From NCBI RefSeq assembly GCF_000179555.1, contig NZ_AECZ01000019.1, forward strand, positions 1 to 64,000: DNA of 64,000 bases, in the 5' to 3' direction. The stretch comes from Solidesulfovibrio fructosivorans JJ]. Lineage in GTDB: Bacteria; Desulfobacterota; Desulfovibrionia; Desulfovibrionales; Desulfovibrionaceae. This document shows positions 51,271 through 58,281 of the stretch, piece by piece. The notes beneath the pieces are model-generated. The model had not been told where the DNA came from, searched no databases, and saw only the letters and a list, made by a program, of their open reading frames with translations. The number at the start of each line of letters is the position of its first letter. The first letter of the stretch is position 1. The translations under genes were made by a program, and so were the position numbers.

Positions 51271-51855
51271 TTAATATGTAAAGTCAAGCTGGTAGGAAAC
51301 AGGCGTGGCGGGGTCAAAGGGCCAGAAGAAAAGTCCTTTTTTGACCCAGGGCGAAACATCCAGGCGGGCCAGCGACAGCTCCAGGGTCAGCACGTACGTC
51401 TGGCCGCGTTCCAGGCGGTCCCAGGAGCCGAGGTCGATGAGGATTTCGTTCCAGGCCTTGCGGAAAAGCGCGGACAGGTCCCGGTCCGCCATGGAGCCCT
51501 GGCCGGGCAGGCTGACGGCGAAGTCGCCGCCCTTGAGCCGGCGCAGCTCACTTTCGAAGCGCGCGTGGCTGACTTCCTTGTTCCAGACGTAATCGCGTTT
51601 GACGGCGAGTCTGGCCTTGCAGACGAGCGCCAACCGCTCGCCCTCCAAAAGCGCCTGCCGGATGTGTTCGATCCCTGTCGGCTCCACGCCGAAGCGCACC
51701 CGGATCTTCCCTTCGAAATTGTTGAGCACCAGGTTGCTCAAAAGCAATTCCTGGGCGAACGCCGTTCCCCCGGCCAGGGCCGAGGCCACGAGGACCGCCG
51801 TCAGCAAAAAGACGCATTGCCGCAGGCGGCGGTGAACGGTGTTACAAGACGGCAT
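51271..51855 (-). CDS. Exported DUF4390 protein
   Basis: The 194-residue protein has a signal peptide (LRQCVFLLTAVLVASALAGGTAFAQ). A beta-rich mature part follows with LLLSNLVLNNFEGKIRVRFGV, RRLKGGDFAVSLPG, SWDRLERGQTYVLTLELSLARL and a C-terminal SYQLDFTY typical of DUF4390. It is probably periplasmic; its role is unknown. I chose the ATG at 51855 after GGGAGAGGC; the frame is open further upstream. It is divergent from rlmH. Confidence 0.85.
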   Translation of the reverse strand: MPSCNTVHRRLRQCVFLLTAVLVASALAGGTAFAQELLLSNLVLNNFEGKIRVRFGVEPTGIEHIRQALLEGERLALVCKARLAVKRDYVWNKEVSHARFESELRRLKGGDFAVSLPGQGSMADRDLSALFRKAWNEILIDLGSWDRLERGQTYVLTLELSLARLDVSPWVKKGLFFWPFDPATPVSYQLDFTY

Positions 51856-51917
51856 GCCTCTCCCTATCGGGTTGTGATACAGTGATGCGCCATTTGGCCT
51901 AATCCAAGCCGACCGCT

Positions 51918-51945
51918 TTGACAATAAGCGCGCCCCTGGGCTAAC
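51918..51945 (+). promoter_or_regulatory. Possible sigma-70 promoter for rlmH
   Basis: TTGACA at 51918-51923 is a perfect -35 box. A weak -10, GCTAAC, lies 16 bases later at 51940-51945. The pair precedes the rlmH ATG at 51984. Confidence 0.4.
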
Positions 51946-51983
51946 AGCCGGCCCACACCCGGCCGCTTCCGGGGAATGCGCCC

Positions 51984-52448
51984 ATGAAACCCGTACGCCT
52001 TTTCGTCGTCGGAGCCGCCAAGGCCCCTTATTTCCGCGATGCCGCCGCCCACTACCTGACGGCGCTACGGCGCTATCTGCCGGTCGAGGAACATGTGGTG
52101 CGCGACGCCAAGGCGTCCGACCACGAGCGGCGCAAGGCCGAGGAAGGCAAGTCCCTTTTGGCGAAGCTTTCCCCGCGCGACTTCGTGGTCGTGCTGGACG
52201 AGGGCGGCCGGTCGCTGCCCTCGCGCGAACTGGCGGCGCGGCTGGCGGCCTTTATCGAGGACCCCGGCCGGGCTCCCAGCTTCGTCGTCGGCGGCGCGTT
52301 CGGCCTCTCGCCGGAGGTGCTCGCCCGCGCCGATATGACTCTGGCCCTCGGTCCCGGCACGCTGCCCCACGAACTGGCCCGGGTGGTCCTTTACGAGCAA
52401 CTCTACCGGGCGGCGGCCATCAACGCCGGCGCACCGTACCACCACTGA
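51984..52448 (+). CDS. rlmH: 23S rRNA (pseudouridine1915-N3)-methyltransferase RlmH
   Basis: RlmH methylates pseudouridine 1915 in 23S rRNA using SAM. The 154-residue protein has the SPOUT-family knot features: LVVVLDEGGR-like FVVVLDEGG, VVGGAFGLSPEVL and a C-terminal ARVVLYEQLYRAAAINAGAPYHH. Length is normal. It is followed 27 bp later by a small gene and lies in a divergent pair with the DUF4390 gene. Confidence 0.96.
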   Translation: MKPVRLFVVGAAKAPYFRDAAAHYLTALRRYLPVEEHVVRDAKASDHERRKAEEGKSLLAKLSPRDFVVVLDEGGRSLPSRELAARLAAFIEDPGRAPSFVVGGAFGLSPEVLARADMTLALGPGTLPHELARVVLYEQLYRAAAINAGAPYHH

Positions 52449-52475
52449 CCTCTCCCAGGCAAAAGGCGGTTTCGT

Positions 52476-52706
52476 ATGCCCTTCCCCCTTCTCGACCAGA
52501 CGTATCTCGACAAGTTGCGGCGCTATTTCGAATCCGGCGACCTGGCCTTCGAATTCGAAAACGCCTCGGAAGCCGACAAAGGGGAAATCCTCGATTTCCT
52601 GGAATCCCTCATGGACCTGGCCGATGTCGCCGACGCCACGGCCACGCGGCTTATTTTCAAGGACGCCTACATGGACGTCGCGGAGCCGGAAAAAAGCGAC
52701 ACGTGA
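52476..52706 (+). CDS. Small acidic protein, function unknown
   Basis: The 76-residue protein has no recognised family. It is acidic and helical (LDKLRRYFESGDLAFEFENASEADKGEILDFLESLMDLADV) with no membrane segment. It is 27 bp from rlmH and overlaps the converging rsmG gene by 40 bp at the 3' end. The reading frame is consistent with a real gene through its coding start and neighbour spacing, but evidence is limited. Confidence 0.65.
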   Translation: MPFPLLDQTYLDKLRRYFESGDLAFEFENASEADKGEILDFLESLMDLADVADATATRLIFKDAYMDVAEPEKSDT

Positions 52707-53365
52707 CGCGTCCTGCCGGCGACGGGGTAGCTCGCGGCAGCGGCCAGCGCCCAGCCCGGCGGCGTTTCCTCCACGGTCGTGGCCTCGCCGGTCATGGTCA
52801 CAACCGCCAGGGGCTCCCGCACCAGTTCCCGGCACAGCGTCAAAAACCGCGGCCAGGGGGCGAAGGCGCGGCTTAGGCACAAGACGAACGCGCCCGGATG
52901 CCCGGCCAGGATGTCCGGCACGGTGCGCTCCACCCGCCCTTCGGCCACATGCACCCCGGAAAGATGCAGCCTTGCCGTCGCCTCGGCCAGAAACACGCAG
53001 CGTTTTTGCCGGGACTCGAGCAGGTAGTACGGTCCCCGATTGAAAAAAGCCCGCAGGCCGATGCCGGGCAGCCCCGCCCCGGCCCCGAAATCCAGGCCCA
53101 ACACAAGCGCATCCCCAGGCGGCAGCACGCGTTTCGCTTCCGGACCGGCCAGAAAATCGGCCAGGTGCCAGGAGTCGGCCACGAGCGTTTCGAGCATGGT
53201 CGGCCAATCCTGCGGTCCGACCAGGTTGATCTTGCGCCGAAAGCGCGTGAGAAGTTGCAGGTAGCCGGCGAGCAGGGCCGCCTGATCCGGCGCAAGCGCC
53301 CGTCCGAGCGCCGTGGCGGCCTTGGCCACGGCGGCGGCATCGGGCATCGTATCGCTTTGCGGCAT
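52667..53365 (-). CDS. rsmG: 16S rRNA m7G527 methyltransferase RsmG
   Basis: RsmG methylates G527 of 16S rRNA. The 232-residue protein has the SAM site LGLDFGAGAGLPGIGLRAFF and the family segments RKINLVGPQDWPTMLETLVADSW and LLESRQKRCVFLAEATARL. It ends at 52667, overlapping the small acidic gene by 40 bp in the opposite direction. The ATG at 53365 follows GGGGGA. fabD starts divergently 97 bp away. Confidence 0.93.
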   Translation of the reverse strand: MPQSDTMPDAAAVAKAATALGRALAPDQAALLAGYLQLLTRFRRKINLVGPQDWPTMLETLVADSWHLADFLAGPEAKRVLPPGDALVLGLDFGAGAGLPGIGLRAFFNRGPYYLLESRQKRCVFLAEATARLHLSGVHVAEGRVERTVPDILAGHPGAFVLCLSRAFAPWPRFLTLCRELVREPLAVVTMTGEATTVEETPPGWALAAAASYPVAGRTRHVSLFSGSATSM

Positions 53366-53461
53366 GCGTATCCCCCGTTAAATTGACCGTTGCACATTTG
53401 AGCCCATTGCTCTACCAATCGCGGCCGAAATGACGCGAAAAATCTCTAAGGAGAGGCGAAC

Positions 53462-54412
53462 GTGAGCGCAACCGAAAACCGCCTGGCCGTGCTTTTTCCC
53501 GGCCAGGGTTCGCAGGAAAAGGGCATGGGCCGAGTCCTGGCCGAAGCTTCCGCCGACGCGGCCGAACTGTGGCGTCTGGCCGAAAAGGCCTCGGGGCTGC
53601 CCCTGCGCGAAATCTATTGGGAGGGCGACGAGGCGGCCATGGCCGACACCCGCGCCCTGCAACCGGCCATGACCGCCGTCACCCTGGGCTTGTGGCTGGC
53701 GCTGCGCGACAAACTTTCCGGCGTGGTCGGCTTTGCCGGGCACAGCCTTGGCGAATATGCCGCCCTGGCCGCCTCGGGCATGCTCGAGGTGGCGGCGGCG
53801 CTGGAGCTTACCAGCCTGCGCGGCCGGCTCATGGCCGAGGCCGCCGGCGGCGAGGGCAAGATGGCCGCCGTGCTCAAGCTTTCCCTCGAGGCCATCGAGG
53901 ACGTGGTGGCCACGGCCAAAAACGATACGGGCAAGCTGCTGGTGATCGCCAACTACAATTCCCCGGGCCAGTACGTCATCTCCGGCGAGGGGCCGGCCGT
54001 CGCGGCGGCCGCCGAGCTGGCCAAGGCGCGCAAGGGCCGGGCCATTCCCCTGGCCGTCAGCGGCGCGTTCCACAGCCCGCTTATGGCCGAGCCGGCCAAG
54101 GAGCTGGAAAAGGCCCTGCGCAAGGCCGGACTTCGCGCGCAAACCACGGCCCCGGTCTTTTTCAACGTGACCGGCGCGGCCGAGAGCGATCCCGACAAGG
54201 CGCTCGATCTCATTTGTCGCCAGATGACCTCGCAGGTGCGCTGGATCGACACCATGACCGCCTTGCACGCGGCCGGGGCGCGCACCTTTGTCGAGCTTGG
54301 TCCCAAAACCGTCCTGACCAAGCTCGTTTCCGCCAACCTCAAAGACGCCGGCGGCGAATACGCCGCCGTGTCCGTAAGCGATCCGGCCGGCGCGGCCGCC
54401 TTGGGAGCTTGA
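53462..54412 (+). CDS. fabD: Malonyl CoA-acyl carrier protein transacylase
   Basis: FabD transfers malonyl groups to ACP for fatty acid synthesis. The 316-residue protein has the family start LFPGQGSQEKGMG, the GHSLGEYAALAASG active-site Ser, AAVLKLS and the late AFHSPLM His region. I kept the GTG at 53462, which follows AAGGAGAGG. argS starts 3 bp after its stop. The usual fab cluster genes are not seen, so it stands apart from the pathway here. Confidence 0.96.
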   Translation: MSATENRLAVLFPGQGSQEKGMGRVLAEASADAAELWRLAEKASGLPLREIYWEGDEAAMADTRALQPAMTAVTLGLWLALRDKLSGVVGFAGHSLGEYAALAASGMLEVAAALELTSLRGRLMAEAAGGEGKMAAVLKLSLEAIEDVVATAKNDTGKLLVIANYNSPGQYVISGEGPAVAAAAELAKARKGRAIPLAVSGAFHSPLMAEPAKELEKALRKAGLRAQTTAPVFFNVTGAAESDPDKALDLICRQMTSQVRWIDTMTALHAAGARTFVELGPKTVLTKLVSANLKDAGGEYAAVSVSDPAGAAALGA

Positions 54413-54415
54413 GCC

Positions 54416-56074
54416 ATGCGGGCTACGGAGCATCTGCGCGGGCTTTTGGAAGAAGCGCTGCAAAAGCGCGGCATCGCCTGGCCGGCCAAGACCACCATCG
54501 AGGCGCCCCGGGACAAGTCCCACGGCGACCTGGCCACCAACGTGGCCATGATGGCGACCAAGGCGGCCAAGATGCCGCCCCGCCAACTGGCCGGGGAACT
54601 GCGCGAGGAACTGCTGGCGGCAAGCCCCGATCTGGCCGACGTGGCCGTCGCCGGACCGGGCTTTATTAACGTCACCTTCACGCCGGGCTTCTGGCAACGC
54701 ACCGTCCTCGACGTGGCGGGGAGCGGCGATCGTTACGGCCGCCTCAATATCGGCGAGGGGACGAGAATCCAGGTCGAATTCGTTTCGGCCAACCCGACCG
54801 GCCCCCTGCACATCGGCCATGGCCGGGGCGCGGCCGTGGGCGACAGTCTGGCCCGGGTGCTTCGCGCGGCCGGATTCGCCGTCGAGACCGAGTATTATAT
54901 TAATGATGCCGGCCGCCAGATGCGCATCCTCGGCCAGTCCATCCTCTACCGCTGCCGGGAGCTGGCCGGAAAGGACGTGACCGAGCCCGAGGATTACTAC
55001 CGGGGCGACTACGTCAAGGAGCTGGCCAGGGAACTGCTCGACCGCGAGGGCGAAGGCCTCCTCGACCTGCCCGAGGACAAGGCCACCGACATCTGCCGCC
55101 TGTACGGCGAAAAAGAGATCCTGGACGGCATCAAGAAGGATTTGCGGGAATTCCGGGTTGGCCACGACGTCTGGTTTCCCGAATCCAAACTTTTTGCCGC
55201 CGGGGCCGTGGCCCGCACCTTCGACGACCTGCGGGCGAAAAACCTCGCCTACGACAAGGACGGGGCCCTGTGGTTCGCCACCACCAACTTCGGCGACGAC
55301 AAGGACCGCGTGCTGGTCAAATCCGGCGGCGACCTCACCTATTTCGCCTCGGACATCGCCTACCACGACGACAAGTTCCGCCGGGGCTTCGACGTGGTGG
55401 TGGACATCTGGGGCGCGGACCATCACGGCTACGTGCCGCGCATGAAGGCCTGCGTGGCCGCCTTGGGCCGCGATCCCGAAACGAGCCTCAAGGTCATCCT
55501 GGTCCAACTCGTCAACCTGCTCAAAGGCGGCGAGCAGATCGCCATGTCCACAAGGGCCGGCAAGTTCGAAACGCTCGCCGACGTGGTGGCCGAGGTCGGG
55601 GCCGACGCGGCCCGGTTCATGTTCCTGTCGCGCAAATCGGACAGCCACCTGGACTTCGACCTGGACGCCGTGAAAGAAAAGTCGATGGACAATCCGGTCT
55701 ACTATGTCCAATATGCCCATGCCAGGGTCAAATCGCTTTTCGCCAAGGCGGCCGAGCGCGGCGTGACGCCCCGGGAGGCTACGCCGGAACTGCTTAGCAA
55801 GCTCGATACGCCCGAGGACCTGGAACTTTTAAAGCTCCTCGAACAGTATCCCGACACCGTGGCCTCGGCGGCCCGGACCTTCGCGCCGCATCTGGTCAGC
55901 TTTTACCTGCGCGACCTGGCCGGCCAGTTGCACCGCTACTACACGGTCAACCCGGTCCTGGCTTCCGGGGATGCGGAGCTGACCGTGGCGCGGCTGGCCC
56001 TGCTCGATGCCGTGGCCACGGTGGTGCGAAACGGGCTCGATCTCCTCGGCGTGTCGGCCCCGGACAAAATGTAG
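54416..56074 (+). CDS. argS: Arginyl-tRNA synthetase
   Basis: ArgS charges tRNA-Arg. The 552-residue protein has an N-terminal additional domain and the class I HIGH motif in PLHIGHGRGAAVGDSLARVL. It also has TEYYINDAGRQM and MSTRAGKFETL in the KMSKS region. The C-terminal anticodon-binding domain includes VNPVLASGDAELTVARLALLDAVATVVRNGLDLLGV. It begins 3 bp after fabD and is followed by the SPOR gene. The length is normal for the family. Confidence 0.97.
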   Translation: MRATEHLRGLLEEALQKRGIAWPAKTTIEAPRDKSHGDLATNVAMMATKAAKMPPRQLAGELREELLAASPDLADVAVAGPGFINVTFTPGFWQRTVLDVAGSGDRYGRLNIGEGTRIQVEFVSANPTGPLHIGHGRGAAVGDSLARVLRAAGFAVETEYYINDAGRQMRILGQSILYRCRELAGKDVTEPEDYYRGDYVKELARELLDREGEGLLDLPEDKATDICRLYGEKEILDGIKKDLREFRVGHDVWFPESKLFAAGAVARTFDDLRAKNLAYDKDGALWFATTNFGDDKDRVLVKSGGDLTYFASDIAYHDDKFRRGFDVVVDIWGADHHGYVPRMKACVAALGRDPETSLKVILVQLVNLLKGGEQIAMSTRAGKFETLADVVAEVGADAARFMFLSRKSDSHLDFDLDAVKEKSMDNPVYYVQYAHARVKSLFAKAAERGVTPREATPELLSKLDTPEDLELLKLLEQYPDTVASAARTFAPHLVSFYLRDLAGQLHRYYTVNPVLASGDAELTVARLALLDAVATVVRNGLDLLGVSAPDKM

Positions 56075-56127
56075 GCGATGATTGACGCCAGGCTACGGCG
56101 GCGTCTTCGGTCAAGGAACCGCATCTC

Positions 56128-56919
56128 ATGAAGCTGCTCAACAGATTAAGCGTCACCCAGGAACGCGGCGGCCCGCGCAAATTCTCCTTCGAGATGAGCA
56201 TGTCCGGCCTTATTTCCGTCGGCATCGTGGTCGTGCTCGGCATGTGCTGGGTGTTCATCCTCGGCATCCTGGTCGGACGGGGCTACCGCCCGGAAGCGGC
56301 CGTGCCCCAGATCGCCCAGATGATGCCCACCACCGAAACCGCCCAGCCGGAAGGAGCGAAACCCGCCGAACCGCCCAAGGTGCTCAAGCCCGAGGAACTC
56401 CAGTTCATGGACGGGCTGCAGGGCAAGGACGGCACGGTGGTGGCGGACTCCACCCAGAAATCCCCGGCTGACGGAAAAAAGGCGGCCGGCCTCCAGGGCC
56501 ATGACCTGCCCGACGCCAAGACCGTGCCCATGGGGACCGCCACGGCGGCCACGTCCATTCCCGCGCCGCCCCCGGTTCCCGCGGCGGCCAAGGTCGTGCC
56601 GCCCGCGCCGCCGCGGGTCAAGGCGGAGCCGGCCAAGGCCAAAACCAAGGCCGAACGCGCCGCCACCGACAAGAAGGAGTCCGGCCGGTTCGCCGCCACC
56701 TACCAGGTGGCCTCCTTCAAGACCAAGGAGCAGGCGGACACCATGATCAAGGAACTTTCCCGCAAAGGCCTGTCGGCCTCCCTTCGTGAGGGATCGGCCG
56801 GCAATCGCAAGCTTTTTCGGGTGGATGTACGGCTCAAAGGGACCGAGTCGGAAATCGCCGCCGAGCTCAAGCGCACAGGCGAAAAAGGTCCTATACTTCT
56901 CGGCAAAAAACCCTTATGA
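56128..56919 (+). CDS. SPOR domain membrane protein
   Basis: The 263-residue protein has a basic cytoplasmic N-terminus, one membrane helix at about residues 30-52 (LISVGIVVVLGMCWVFILGI), a long Pro/Ala/Lys-rich linker, and a C-terminal SPOR domain from about residue 188 (YQVASFKTKEQADTMIKEL and LFRVDVRL). SPOR domains bind denuded peptidoglycan at septa. It follows argS by 53 bp and is probably part of the cell-envelope or division machinery. Confidence 0.9.
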   Translation: MKLLNRLSVTQERGGPRKFSFEMSMSGLISVGIVVVLGMCWVFILGILVGRGYRPEAAVPQIAQMMPTTETAQPEGAKPAEPPKVLKPEELQFMDGLQGKDGTVVADSTQKSPADGKKAAGLQGHDLPDAKTVPMGTATAATSIPAPPPVPAAAKVVPPAPPRVKAEPAKAKTKAERAATDKKESGRFAATYQVASFKTKEQADTMIKELSRKGLSASLREGSAGNRKLFRVDVRLKGTESEIAAELKRTGEKGPILLGKKPL

Positions 56920-56963
56920 GGATTGCCCGCTTTCGCGGCAAAACAGATTAAAGAGGACCGCCC

Positions 56964-57518
56964 ATGATCCCAGGCTCTTTCGTCCCCACCAAGGCGTTTT
57001 TCACCAAAGGTGTCGGCCGCCACAAAAACAAGCTGCAATCTTTCGAGCTTGCCCTGCGTGAAGCCGGTATCGAAAAACTCAATCTGGTCTATGTGTCGAG
57101 TATTTATCCGCCGCACTGCCAGTTGATCACCTTGGACGAAGGCGTCAAACTGCTCAATCCCGGCCAGATCACCTTTTGCGTCATGGCCAGAAACGCCACC
57201 GACGAGAAGAACCGCCTCGTCGGCTCGGCCGTCGGCATGGCCTTCCCCGCCGACAAATCCAACTACGGCTACATCTCCGAGCACACCGCCTTCGGCGCGG
57301 AGGAGCAGGAAATCGGCGACTTCGCCGAGGACCTCGCCTCCACCATGCTCGCCACCACGCTCGGCATCGACTTCGATCCGGAGACCGCCTACGACGAGCG
57401 CCGCCAGATTTACCTCATGAGCGGCAAGATCATCGATTCGGCCTCCATGCCCTGTGTGACCACCGGCGACTCCGGCATGTGGACCACGACCATCTCGGCG
57501 GTGGTGTTCATTCCCTAA
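56964..57518 (+). CDS. pdaD: Pyruvoyl-dependent arginine decarboxylase
   Basis: PdaD makes agmatine from arginine, the first step of one polyamine route, using a pyruvoyl group from self-cleavage. The 184-residue protein has the family cleavage site in VYVSSIYPP at about residues 42-50 (Ser45-Ser46), and later [24 protein letters not shown]. The enzyme is common in archaea and some delta-proteobacteria. It stands 44 bp after the SPOR gene. Neither agmatinase nor agmatine deiminase was seen. Confidence 0.94.
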   Translation: MIPGSFVPTKAFFTKGVGRHKNKLQSFELALREAGIEKLNLVYVSSIYPPHCQLITLDEGVKLLNPGQITFCVMARNATDEKNRLVGSAVGMAFPADKSNYGYISEHTAFGAEEQEIGDFAEDLASTMLATTLGIDFDPETAYDERRQIYLMSGKIIDSASMPCVTTGDSGMWTTTISAVVFIP

Positions 57519-57583
57519 CCCATGCGTTCCCTGGGACTTCATCCCTTCGGACCGGCGGCCGCGCCTTCGCTGGAGATCCAGTG

Positions 57584-58216
57584 ATGGACACGGCCGCCCG
57601 GGCCCGGGAAATCATCCGCCGGCTGCGCCCCCTCTACCCCGACCTGACGCCGGCCCTCCACTACGTCAGCGCCTACCAGTTGCTCGTGGCCACGGTCCTG
57701 GCCGCCCAATGCACGGACGCCCGCGTCAATCTGGTCACCCCGGCCTTTTTCGACCGTTGGCCCGATCCGGCCGCCCTGGCCCGGGCCGATGTGGCCACTG
57801 TGGAAGAAGTCGTGCGTTCCACCGGCTTTTTCCGCCAGAAGGCCAAGAACCTGGTGGCTGCGGCGGGGCGTATGGTCGAGCACTACGGCGGAGCCGTTCC
57901 CGACACCATGGAGGCCCTGACCTCGCTTCCGGGCGTTGCCCGCAAGACCGCCAACATCGTGCTCTCCAACGCCCTGGGCAAACACGAGGGCATCGCCGTG
58001 GACACCCACGTCCGCCGGCTGTCCTTTCGCCTGGGCTTGACGTCCTCGGACAACCCGATCATCATTGAAAAAGATATGATGCCGCTTTTCGACCGCAAGG
58101 ATTGGGGGGACGTCAACCACCTGCTCGTCCTGCACGGCCGGGCGGTGTGCAAGGCCCGCAAACCGCTTTGCGACACCTGTGTCCTGGATGCCATCTGCCC
58201 CAAAAAAGGACTTTGA
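57584..58216 (+). CDS. nth: Endonuclease III
   Basis: Nth removes oxidised pyrimidines from DNA and cuts at the abasic site. The 210-residue protein has the helix-hairpin-helix LPGVARKTANIVL with catalytic Lys upstream, the VDTHVRRLSFRLG Asp, and a C-terminal [4Fe-4S] cluster motif C-x6-C-x2-C-x5-C (KARKPLCDTCVLDAIC). It starts at the ATG at 57584; the frame is open further back but inside pdaD. It lies 65 bp from the pdaD stop. Confidence 0.96.
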   Translation: MDTAARAREIIRRLRPLYPDLTPALHYVSAYQLLVATVLAAQCTDARVNLVTPAFFDRWPDPAALARADVATVEEVVRSTGFFRQKAKNLVAAAGRMVEHYGGAVPDTMEALTSLPGVARKTANIVLSNALGKHEGIAVDTHVRRLSFRLGLTSSDNPIIIEKDMMPLFDRKDWGDVNHLLVLHGRAVCKARKPLCDTCVLDAICPKKGL

Positions 58217-58281
58217 CCCAACGCGTCCACTCGCCGCCGCCCCCTTTCGCGCCTGCGGGAAGTGACGTTTGAGGCGCAAAC

